Translations under genes and position numbers: made by a program
Shown here: positions 1-6,418 of the stretch, piece after piece
Numbering within the stretch: position 1 is the first letter of the stretch
Layout: the number at the start of each line of letters is the position of its first letter
Source: an uncultured Synergistales bacterium
GTDB lineage: Bacteria; Synergistota; Synergistia; Synergistales; Aminobacteriaceae
DNA: 15,987 nt
Direction: 5' to 3'
Assembly (NCBI GenBank): GCA_905233515.1
Contig: CAJOEQ010000024.1
Location: forward strand, 1-15,987
Notes under the pieces: model-generated
What the model was told of the DNA's origin: nothing
Database searches by the model: none
What the model saw: the letters and a program-made list of their open reading frames with translations, nothing else

Positions 1-171
1 GCGACTCTATACAAGAAAGCAGCAGATCAAGGCTATGCACTCGCACAAAATAATCTCGGAGTCATGTATGAAAAGGGAATCGGCGTAAAGAAAGACTCCC
101 AGCAAGCTGCCTCATGGTACAAAAAAGCATCTGCACAGGGTTATTCAAAAGTTCGTTATGATTTAGATTAA
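1..171 (+). CDS. Sel1-repeat (TPR-like) protein, 3' end only
   Basis: Reading frame 1 is open from the first base and ends in TAA at 169-171, giving the last 56 residues of a protein whose start lies outside the window. It contains the Sel1-like repeat pattern: AADQGYALAQNNLGVMYEKG, then a GV-K-D acidic turn, then the A-W-YKKA-AQGY start of a second helix pair. Sel1 repeats are alpha/alpha solenoids that hold protein partners together; they have no catalytic role. Only about one and a half repeats are visible, so cell location and the rest of the domain layout are unknown. A strong hairpin terminator follows 18 bases later, so this is the end of its transcript. The family call is firm; the specific role is not known. 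Confidence 0.88.
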   Translation, partial: ATLYKKAADQGYALAQNNLGVMYEKGIGVKKDSQQAASWYKKASAQGYSKVRYDLD

Positions 172-188
172 GATTTATTAATATTTCT

Positions 189-228
189 GCGGAGTAGAGT
201 ATTTTGCGCTCTATTCCGCTATTTTTTT
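189..228 (+). terminator. Rho-independent terminator of the Sel1 gene
   Basis: An 11-bp stem (GCGGAGTAGAG at 189-199 pairing with CTCTATTCCGC at 209-219, one G-U pair) with a 9-base loop is followed by a run of seven T at 222-228. It lies just after the stop at 171. It could also slow transcription arriving from the right, since the stem is symmetric, but the T run is on the + strand. Confidence 0.85.
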
Positions 229-242
229 GCGCATAAAATAAT

Positions 243-264
243 GAGAGAGTCCGGAGACTCCCTC
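243..264 (-). terminator. Terminator of the leftward two-component operon
   Basis: On the - strand this reads as a 9-bp stem with one G-U pair, closed by a C(UCCG)G tetraloop of the very stable UNCG class, followed by the T-rich stretch ATTATTTTAT. It lies 31 bases past the stop of the small secreted protein gene (296-733). Together with the + strand hairpin at 189-228 it separates two convergent transcripts. Confidence 0.65.
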
Positions 265-295
265 GAAAAAAATTTTATGCGTTATGGGTAAAAAC

Positions 296-733
296 TTATT
301 TCTCTTTAATTGAGTTCATGATATTGACAAGATCTTCTCCGCCGTTCTCTGCTCCAGTTACGACTACTAATAAGTATTTGCCATCTTCTGAAGTGATCAT
401 GCAATTACTTACAACGCCATTTGTAGTTTTCATGTCAAATGTAATACTGCCGTCTTCACCTTTTTCAGGCTTTGTAAAATCCGTGAAGCTGCCGCTGTTC
501 TTGAATGCATCAACAAAAGCATCTGCAAGCTGTTCGAGTGTTGCTCCGCCGGTCTCGTCTACAGTGATTGAAAGACTCGAAGTGTTGTCATTTTTCGTAA
601 AAATTGTTGTAGGGCCGTTCTGTGTTGTTGTCCAACCTGCTGGAACATCTGCCGTAAACTTGCCGAAATCCTCAGCACCTGCCGAAATAGCAAGCACTAA
701 CACTAACGCGAATACTAAAGCAAAACGCTTCAT
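296..733 (-). CDS. Small secreted protein, unknown function (PsbP/DUF1795-like fold possible)
   Basis: A 145-residue protein. I start it at the ATG at 731-733 because TAGGAGG lies 10 bases upstream and because translation then begins directly with a signal peptide: MKR, a run of A/L/V/F to about residue 17, then the site AISAGA before EDF. An in-frame ATG at 793 would add 20 residues before the signal and has its AGGAG only about 2 bases away, so it is unlikely. The mature part of about 125 residues is soluble, begins FTADVPAGW, and alternates short strands with one helix (LEQLADAFVDAFKN). This looks like the small alpha/beta fold of PsbP/Mog1/DUF1795 proteins, but I infer that from pattern only. 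There is no lipobox, so it should be free in the periplasm or outside. It follows the histidine kinase gene by 72 bases with no terminator between, so it is probably cotranscribed and could be an accessory factor for the sensor. Function not recognised. Confidence 0.75.
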   Translation of the reverse strand: MKRFALVFALVLVLAISAGAEDFGKFTADVPAGWTTTQNGPTTIFTKNDNTSSLSITVDETGGATLEQLADAFVDAFKNSGSFTDFTKPEKGEDGSITFDMKTTNGVVSNCMITSEDGKYLLVVVTGAENGGEDLVNIMNSIKEK

Positions 734-805
734 AATAAATAAACCTCCTAAAAAAATTAATTTATTCAAGAAAGACTCATAATTGCGAGCCATTTCTCCT
801 AAAAA

Positions 806-2086
806 TTACACGTTATTGATATAAAATATCAATCCAGCCGAAAAAATATTATTGTCCGTGTTTATGTTCAATGAGCCGCCGTAACGTCCGACTATGTTTG
901 ACACTGAAGACAGCCCGATCCCTGATGATAAAGGCAGCCCGTTTTTATTAAATTTAATTGTGCCTTCAAATGGATTATCAATCGAGAGTCCCAGCATTGA
1001 GTCAGAAAGCATTGACGAAATTATATTTATATTGCGCTTGTTTGAGTCTAGATTCTTGACGGCTTTTAACGCGTTTTCTGTCAAATTTCCTAGTACTGCG
1101 CAAAAATCTGACTCTTTCACCGGCAAAACTGAAGGAATCTCAAGCCGCCATGAAATTTTTGTATCCTGTTTTCTCGCAATCAAGTCATAATGTGAAGCTA
1201 TAGCATTTACAGCACTATTTGAGCAAAGCATTATATATTTTGTCCCTGATGAGTCATTTAATTGCGATAAATATTTTTGTAACTCATTGATTTTTTTCTC
1301 GTCTGCAAGCTCGCTTATAACGTGTAAATGCTGCCTGAAATCGTGCCTTAAAATTTTAGCGTGTTCTATATAGCTTTTCAGCTCGTTATATCTCTTATTT
1401 TCGAGTCTCAATAAAATATTTTCCTGCTGTAAATTCGCGCTCTCTGTTAATTTTGCAGTAATCCACCAGAAAATATAATATAAAATAAATATTGTTGTCG
1501 GTATTAATGCAAAAAGAAAAAGAGATATGACTCGCCCAGTCATGACAACACGAGGACTCACAGGTGTAGCCCAGTAAATTAATATCGTCATCACAAGCGG
1601 AATCAAGAATAAATAATCCCATATCGCATTAATTCTCTCTTCATTGAGCAAAACGGGAATTCTTTTATAGGTCGTCCTGATAAAAATTAATATCATTAAT
1701 AGAGCTATAGCAAGATTCATAAAACCTGACTCAAGTAAAAACACGCCGGACTCGTTTTCAAGCTCAAAAGGTCCCATTAAAATAATCGTGTAAGCTGGAC
1801 ATATCGCACATAACATCACAGCATTGAAGAAACAAAATAATTTTTTGCTGATTTGCATATCGACGCAGAAATAATAAATCAGGAATAATCCCAGCAAGCC
1901 CGGAATAAATGCAGCCTTAGACTTGAAAAACGCCCCCGCAGCAATAAAGCACGCAAGAAAAATACTTGTCAGGCCGTAAACTATAAACGAGTTAATTTTA
2001 AAATGTTCACTAACCGGCATGAATGCAAATATAGCGGCTGGTATTATTATCGCGAATTCAAGTGCATAACGTAAATATAAATTCAT
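806..2086 (-). CDS. Membrane sensor histidine kinase, GHKL type (AgrC/HPK10-like)
   Basis: A 426-residue sensor kinase, partner of the LytTR regulator just upstream. The first ~210 residues hold six or seven hydrophobic segments (about 8-24, 32-53, 58-74, 83-105, 116-137, 152-172, 185-210) with only short loops, so the signal is probably sensed in or at the membrane rather than by a large periplasmic domain. A charged coiled-coil-like linker (about 211-240) leads to the phosphoacceptor motif LRHDFRQHLH, with H248 followed by D249 as in the AgrC/HPK10 class. The ATP-binding domain has its N box at GNLTENAL (333-340) and a G box at SGIGLSS (388-394). The start ATG overlaps the stop of the regulator gene (ATGA, 2083-2086), so the two are translationally coupled. 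AgrC-type kinases often sense peptides, but no AgrD-like peptide gene is visible here. Because of the neighbouring operon an organic acid is a reasonable guess for the ligand; that is inference. Confidence 0.9.
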   Translation of the reverse strand: MNLYLRYALEFAIIIPAAIFAFMPVSEHFKINSFIVYGLTSIFLACFIAAGAFFKSKAAFIPGLLGLFLIYYFCVDMQISKKLFCFFNAVMLCAICPAYTIILMGPFELENESGVFLLESGFMNLAIALLMILIFIRTTYKRIPVLLNEERINAIWDYLFLIPLVMTILIYWATPVSPRVVMTGRVISLFLFALIPTTIFILYYIFWWITAKLTESANLQQENILLRLENKRYNELKSYIEHAKILRHDFRQHLHVISELADEKKINELQKYLSQLNDSSGTKYIMLCSNSAVNAIASHYDLIARKQDTKISWRLEIPSVLPVKESDFCAVLGNLTENALKAVKNLDSNKRNINIISSMLSDSMLGLSIDNPFEGTIKFNKNGLPLSSGIGLSSVSNIVGRYGGSLNINTDNNIFSAGLIFYINNV

Positions 2087-2844
2087 ATTCCCGCACTCCC
2101 TCGAATTCTTGAGATTTGATATTGCGTGAAGTCATCTATAATTTTCGCGCGGCCTCTGACTTTCAACGGATAACGCCCGCCGTCTTTCATAATAAATAAT
2201 TCTTTATCGCTGCTCAGAGATCTAACACAATCCATGTTTATAATTATCCCCCTGTTGCATAATAAAAAGCGTCTATCAGTCATTAAAATATTTTCGACCT
2301 CGTTAAATTTCATTGAGCAAATTAAGCAGTTACTATCACTCATTATGATTTCTACAGCGTGATTATTTGAGAGTACCGCCGAAATTTTCCTATATGGTAT
2401 ATTATAAGTACTTCTAGAGACTCGGACATTTAACGCGGGATCAGGAGATTTTAAAATTTTCACTGCTTCTGTTAAAGTCCTGCAAAGACGCTCGGAGTCA
2501 TACGGTTTCAAAATATAATCAAATGGTCTGACTGGCACGGAGGCAGAAAAAAACGAATCAAGCGCGAAATCTTTTGACGACGTTATAAATATTATCAGGA
2601 CTTTAGAGTCATTTAATCTGATTTGGCCGGCTGTCTCTATTCCGTTAAGCTCATTCATTAATATATCCATGAAAATAATTTGAAATTTTTCAGGCTCAAA
2701 GACTCGCAAAAATTCGCTGCCGTTCGTGTAGTGAGTTATATTTTTTGCTGTTACATGCTGTTTTGCGAAACACTTACGAATAACTGTGCTTAATTTATCA
2801 GCGTCATTTTTTTGATCTTCAATTAATGCAATATTGAAATCCAT
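2083..2844 (-). CDS. LytTR-family response regulator
   Basis: A 253-residue regulator. Residues 4-120 form a receiver domain with acidic pocket E9/D10, phosphoacceptor D60 in IIFMDIL, switch residue T88 and conserved K113 in ILKPY. Residues from about 142 to 245 form a LytTR DNA-binding domain: a run of beta strands with SRSTYNIPY, the FLLCNRGIIINMD core and a closing basic segment RGRAKIIDDF. LytTR proteins bind pairs of direct repeats spaced about two helical turns apart; such repeats occur 70-140 bases upstream of this gene. AAAGGAGG lies 12 bases before the ATG, a slightly long but usable spacing. It is transcribed divergently from the acid-sugar operon and, with its kinase, is the best candidate regulator of that operon and of itself. 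Confidence 0.92.
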   Translation of the reverse strand: MDFNIALIEDQKNDADKLSTVIRKCFAKQHVTAKNITHYTNGSEFLRVFEPEKFQIIFMDILMNELNGIETAGQIRLNDSKVLIIFITSSKDFALDSFFSASVPVRPFDYILKPYDSERLCRTLTEAVKILKSPDPALNVRVSRSTYNIPYRKISAVLSNNHAVEIIMSDSNCLICSMKFNEVENILMTDRRFLLCNRGIIINMDCVRSLSSDKELFIMKDGGRYPLKVRGRAKIIDDFTQYQISRIRGSAGI

Positions 2845-2910
2845 TTTTTAAATCTGCCTCCTTTCTGTTATTTATTAATGGCTTCAGGGTACATAAAATT
2901 TTATGGGCAA

Positions 2911-2939
2911 ATTATTTCACTCTTGAGAAAATTTAACAA
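2911..2939 (-). promoter_or_regulatory. Sigma70-type promoter for the two-component genes
   Basis: On the - strand TTGTTA (2934-2939) and AATAAT (2911-2916) are separated by exactly 17 bases, matching the -35 and -10 consensus at 4/6 and 5/6 positions. This would start transcription near 2904, about 60 bases before the regulator's ATG. One TTTCAC copy (2915-2920) overlaps the -10 end and the other two lie upstream of the -35. Prediction from sequence only. Confidence 0.5.
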
Positions 2940-2981
2940 TTAGGCATGAATGACTTTCACGAAAGATAAAAGATTTTCACG
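2915..2981. promoter_or_regulatory. Phased TTTCAC direct repeats, candidate LytTR operator
   Basis: GACTTTCACG (2952-2961) and GATTTTCACG (2972-2981) match at 9 of 10 bases and start exactly 20 bases apart. A third TTTCAC at 2915-2920 starts 40 bases before the TTTCAC of the first of these. All three therefore fall on nearly the same face of the helix. LytTR regulators (AgrA, VirR) bind direct repeats about two turns apart, and the VirR box ends in CAC in a similar way. The site lies between a LytTR regulator and the divergent operon, 10 bases upstream of a possible + strand -35 region. Confidence 0.5.
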
Positions 2982-2991
2982 CGTAATTTAT

Positions 2992-3020
2992 TTATTTATG
3001 AAAAATGACTGATTTATTAT
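2992..3020 (+). promoter_or_regulatory. Possible activator-dependent promoter of the acid-sugar operon
   Basis: TATTAT at 3015-3020 matches the -10 consensus at 5 of 6 positions. The matching -35 position (2992-2997, TTATTT) is poor, as expected for a promoter that needs an activator bound next to it; the TTTCAC repeat ending at 2981 is in the right place. Weak by sequence alone. Confidence 0.3.
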
Positions 3021-3085
3021 CTGAAAATTTTTGATAGATTATGCGCAATATCCTAAAAAATTTAATATTTAAGGCATGGGCTAAC

Positions 3086-4255
3086 GTGCTGAAATTATTA
3101 ATCATAGCGGACGATTTTACAGGGTCATTAGACTCCGGAGTCCAGTTCGCACAAAGAGGCGCAAATGTTAAAGTCGTTACTGATTCTAATTATAATTTTA
3201 CAGATTCAGAAAATGAAAATCTTGACGTGCTTATATTTGACTCAGAGACTCGGCACTTAGCACCCGATAAAGCATATAAAATAGTTCGTGATTTCGTGAG
3301 CCGCTCAAATGTCCCATATATATATAAGAAGACTGATTCAGGTTTACGCGGAAATATAGGCGCAGAATTAGCGGCTTGCATGGATGCTCTTAATTTTGAC
3401 TCGCTCGTGTTCGTGCCAGCATTCCCGGCCATGAATAGAATCACAAAAAACGGCGTTCACTACATTGACGGAGTCCCAGTCGCAAAAAGTATGTTCGGTG
3501 CTGACCCGTTTGAGCCGGTGAAATTCTCAAGTGTTCAAGAAATAATATCATCTCAAACTAGCAAGACAGGCATAAAAATTTTTGACTCTGAGTCAGAATC
3601 TGACATGATGAGAATCGCAGAAAATAATAATTTGAGACTCTCTGCAGGTTGTGCAGCCTTCGCGGGGATTCTAGCAAATGTTCTCGGATTTAATGAATCT
3701 TGCGCAAAAATTCCCGAAATGCCCGCAAAATTTTTCATGATCTGCGGAAGTGTCAACCCAGTAACGCGCGCTCAAGTCGATTTTGCAGCAAAACACGGAT
3801 TCAAGAAAATTTCTCTATCAGTCGCGCAAAAATTGAGTCCCTCTTGGCCTGATAGTCAAGAATGCAAAGATTTCGCTAAAAAATGTCTTGACGAGATAAA
3901 AAATTTTAATGCGATTCTAGACGCAAATAACGAGAATGATAATAAAGCGACTCAGGAATTTATACGAGCTAATAATTTGAGTATTGACGAGGTCAGATTA
4001 AATATTTCGCGTTCAGTTACAGGAGCAGCAAAAAATTTACTTGATTTAGGACTCGACTCGCGTTTAATGTGCGTGGGCGGAGATACTTTGCTTGCTTTAA
4101 TGCAGTCAGTTAATGTCAGTGAATTAATCCCGATATGCGAACTTGCAAAAGGTGTAGTGCTGACAAGTTTTATTTATAGCGGGAAGATTTATTACATCAT
4201 GACTAAATCAGGAGGATTCGGTGAGGCTGATTTACTCGTGAAGCTGGCAAAATAA
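3086..4255 (+). CDS. Four-carbon acid-sugar kinase, DUF1537 family (DtnK/OtnK-like)
   Basis: An ATP-dependent kinase that phosphorylates the terminal hydroxyl of four-carbon sugar acids (threonate, erythronate, 3-oxo-tetronate in studied members). I start it at GTG 3086, giving 389 residues that begin MLKLLIIADDFTG, exactly where family members begin; AAGG lies 11 bases upstream. An ATG at 3041 in the same frame would add 15 residues but has no ribosome site. The N-terminal substrate domain shows ADDFTGSLDSG (8-18), KKTDSGLRGN (81-90) and PAFPAMNRITKNGVHYIDG (111-129). The C-terminal nucleotide domain shows GGDT (331-334) and TKSGGFG (373-379). It is the first gene of the operon, which also encodes a PdxA2-like dehydrogenase: this kinase plus PdxA2 pair defines the characterised D-threonate route. 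Which stereoisomer is used here cannot be read from sequence. Confidence 0.9.
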   Translation: MLKLLIIADDFTGSLDSGVQFAQRGANVKVVTDSNYNFTDSENENLDVLIFDSETRHLAPDKAYKIVRDFVSRSNVPYIYKKTDSGLRGNIGAELAACMDALNFDSLVFVPAFPAMNRITKNGVHYIDGVPVAKSMFGADPFEPVKFSSVQEIISSQTSKTGIKIFDSESESDMMRIAENNNLRLSAGCAAFAGILANVLGFNESCAKIPEMPAKFFMICGSVNPVTRAQVDFAAKHGFKKISLSVAQKLSPSWPDSQECKDFAKKCLDEIKNFNAILDANNENDNKATQEFIRANNLSIDEVRLNISRSVTGAAKNLLDLGLDSRLMCVGGDTLLALMQSVNVSELIPICELAKGVVLTSFIYSGKIYYIMTKSGGFGEADLLVKLAK

Positions 4256-4263
4256 AAAATTAT

Positions 4264-4285
4264 CCGGTTAAATTTATTTAATCGG
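4264..4285. other. Intercistronic stem-loop between kinase and alcohol dehydrogenase genes
   Basis: CCGGTTAAA (4264-4272) pairs with TTTAATCGG (4277-4285) through nine pairs including one G-U, with a 4-base loop. No T run follows on the + strand, so it should not end the operon transcript. On the - strand it is followed by T-rich sequence, but no leftward gene would use it. It may mark an mRNA processing or stability point. Confidence 0.4.
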
Positions 4286-4312
4286 CAAATTATAGAAGGG
4301 GGTATATAAAAA

Positions 4313-5461
4313 TTGAAATATACTTTAGGAATGCCTAAACAGGTTTTCAGCGGTGATGACGCTTTAAGCAATATCGGCGCGATTCTCAAAGCTGAAGGAG
4401 TCAAGAAACTAGCAATCTTCACAGATAAGGGAATACAAGGCGCGGGACTTCTCGACTTCCCATTAAACGAGGTCAAGAAAACGGGAGTCGCTTATGAAAT
4501 TTTGAATGATTTACCGCCTGAGCCAAGTTACACTCAAGCTCAAAAATTAGTCGATCAGTGCAGAGAGTACGGAGCAGATTTTATACTTGCTGTAGGCGGC
4601 GGTTCAGTAATGGACACTGCAAAACTTTCAAGCGTGTTGATGACTGAAGATTACAGCATTAAAGATTTGCTTGATGACCCTACAAGAGCGCGAAAATATA
4701 TCAAGACTCTTGTTATTCCTACGACGGCAGGAACAGGCAGCGAGGCTACACCTAATGCAATTGTCGCAGTCCCTGAAAAGCAGCTCAAAGTCGGAATCGT
4801 AAATAATGCTATGATTTCAGATTATGTAATTCTTGACGCTGTTATGATTAAGAAATTACCTCGAAAAATTGCAGCAGCTACAGGAATTGACGCACTTGCT
4901 CATTGTATAGAGTGTTTCACGAGTAACAAAGCTAACCCCTTTAGTGATACTTTTGCGCTTGAAGGTCTTGACTTGATTCTAAATAGTATTATTTCGGCCT
5001 GTGATGATCCTGACGCTATGCAAGCAAAATTAAATATGCAAATCGGGAGCTTTTACGGCGGAGTCGCTATTACTGCATCAGGTACAACAGCAGTTCACGC
5101 GCTTAGTTATCCTTTAGGCGGGAAGTATCACATTGCTCACGGAGTATCAAACGCGATTTTGTTAGTCCCTGTTATGAAATTCAACGAGTCCGAGTGCAGG
5201 AGCTTATTTGCTAAAGTTTATGACAGGTGCATTAAAGGCGATATTTCAACAGAAGAAGCAAAGAGTCAGGCTGTAATTGAAAGACTTGACGAAATTGTAA
5301 AGCATTTGGACATTCCCAAGAGCTTGAAAGAATTCGGAGTCCCTGAAAGCGATTTAGATTCACTTGTTGAGTCCGGCATGCAGGTAACGCGTTTACTCGT
5401 CAATAACCGCAAAAAAGTTAATCCCGAAGACGCAAGGAAAATTTATCTTGAAATCATGTAA
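4313..5461 (+). CDS. Iron-containing (group III) alcohol dehydrogenase
   Basis: A 382-residue NAD(P)-dependent alcohol/aldehyde oxidoreductase of the Fe-ADH family (FucO, YqhD, 1,3-propanediol dehydrogenase type), usual length 380-390. The start is TTG at 4313, supported by GAAGGGGG about 10 bases upstream and by a normal N-terminus (KYTLGMPKQVFSGDDAL). The N-terminal Rossmann-like domain shows GGGSVMDTAK (95-104) and TTAGTGSE (137-144). The C-terminal helical domain carries all four metal ligands: D193 and H197 in GIDALAH, H262 in VHALSYPLGG and H276 in HIAHG. Spacing from third to fourth ligand (14) is the same as in FucO, so the enzyme looks intact. Placed between an acid-sugar kinase and an aldolase, it may reduce an aldehyde released by the aldolase and regenerate NAD+ in anaerobic growth. 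Substrate unknown. Confidence 0.93.
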   Translation: MKYTLGMPKQVFSGDDALSNIGAILKAEGVKKLAIFTDKGIQGAGLLDFPLNEVKKTGVAYEILNDLPPEPSYTQAQKLVDQCREYGADFILAVGGGSVMDTAKLSSVLMTEDYSIKDLLDDPTRARKYIKTLVIPTTAGTGSEATPNAIVAVPEKQLKVGIVNNAMISDYVILDAVMIKKLPRKIAAATGIDALAHCIECFTSNKANPFSDTFALEGLDLILNSIISACDDPDAMQAKLNMQIGSFYGGVAITASGTTAVHALSYPLGGKYHIAHGVSNAILLVPVMKFNESECRSLFAKVYDRCIKGDISTEEAKSQAVIERLDEIVKHLDIPKSLKEFGVPESDLDSLVESGMQVTRLLVNNRKKVNPEDARKIYLEIM

Positions 5462-5485
5462 TTATATAAGGAGGAATATTTTATT

Positions 5486-6388
5486 ATGACGCTCATTAAA
5501 GGAATAATCCCGCCCATTTTAACGCCCATGAATGACGATGAGAGCATTAATTACGGTGAACTACGCAATCAAGTTAATAGAATGATAGACGCTAAAGTCA
5601 GCGGAGTTTTTGCACTCGGTACTAACGGAGAAGCATACGCGCTCAGTCATAAAGAGAAAGTCGAAATCTTGAAAAATGTAGTCGACGAGGCCAAGAAAAG
5701 AGTCCCCGTTTATGCTGGTACAGGCTGCCCGACCACGAAAGAAACTATTACACTTAGCAAAGAAGCTGAAGAAATCGGTGCAGATGTATTATCTGTAATA
5801 GTTCCTTATTTTGCCGCCGCCTCACAAGATGAGTTATACGACCATTTTAAGGCCGTTGCTGAATCCGTAAAAATTCCCGTAGTGTTATATAACATTCCTG
5901 CTCGAACTGGGAACGCCTTAGCACCTGCAACAGTAGCAAGACTCGCTAAAGATGTCCCGAATATTTTAGGCGCAAAAGATTCAAGCGGAAATTTTGACAA
6001 CATGAAACAATATATAGAGCTTACTACAGGAATCGGCAAAGATTTCAGCGTTTTATCAGGAAATGACTCGCTTATTCTTCCGGCTTTAGTTTTCGGAGGT
6101 AAGGGCGGAATCGCTGGCTGTGCAAATGTATTTCCTCGTACAATGGTAGAAATTTATGAGGCTTTTGAGGCTGGAGATCTTGAACGCGCGAAAAAAGTTC
6201 AGGACAGTATAAGAATTTTCCGCAATTGTTTCAAATATGGGAATCCTAACACGCTTGTAAAATTAGCAGCCGGTTTATTAGGGAATCCCGTCGGCCCGTG
6301 CAGAAGACCTTTCAGCAAGATAACCCCTGAGGGCATGGAAGCATTAAAGAAGACTCTTGAGATCTGCAAAGCTAACGGACTTCACTAA
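5486..6388 (+). CDS. DapA/NAL-family pyruvate-type aldolase, catabolic
   Basis: A 300-residue TIM-barrel class I aldolase/synthase. AAGGAGG sits 13 bases before the ATG. The Schiff-base lysine is K164 in LGAKDSSG, the proton-relay tyrosine is Y135 in LYNIPARTG, and R140 would bind a carboxylate. The usual GTTGE of dihydrodipicolinate synthase is GTNGE here (45-49): the second threonine, part of the DapA proton relay, is replaced by asparagine. That change and the operon setting argue against lysine biosynthesis. More likely it cleaves or dehydrates a 2-oxo-3-deoxy sugar acid or 4-hydroxy-2-oxo acid, releasing pyruvate or a similar 2-oxo acid plus an aldehyde. The next genes (PdxA2, hydroxyacid dehydrogenase) and the preceding Fe-ADH could handle those products. 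The family is certain; the reaction is inferred. Confidence 0.9.
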   Translation: MTLIKGIIPPILTPMNDDESINYGELRNQVNRMIDAKVSGVFALGTNGEAYALSHKEKVEILKNVVDEAKKRVPVYAGTGCPTTKETITLSKEAEEIGADVLSVIVPYFAAASQDELYDHFKAVAESVKIPVVLYNIPARTGNALAPATVARLAKDVPNILGAKDSSGNFDNMKQYIELTTGIGKDFSVLSGNDSLILPALVFGGKGGIAGCANVFPRTMVEIYEAFEAGDLERAKKVQDSIRIFRNCFKYGNPNTLVKLAAGLLGNPVGPCRRPFSKITPEGMEALKKTLEICKANGLH

Positions 6389-6418
6389 TTTTTTTGTGAG
6401 AAGGAGAAAATTTTTATC

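Noticed and set aside
318..782. 154-residue + strand open frame opposite the small secreted protein
   Set aside because: It is antisense to a gene with a clear signal peptide and ribosome site, has no ribosome site of its own and shows no recognisable motif.
4264..4285. Stem-loop after the kinase gene as an operon terminator
   Set aside because: The T-rich tail is on the other strand, and the next gene continues the same operon without a visible promoter.
5486..6388. Reading the aldolase as lysine-pathway DapA
   Set aside because: The GTTGE motif is changed to GTNGE and no lysine genes are adjacent.
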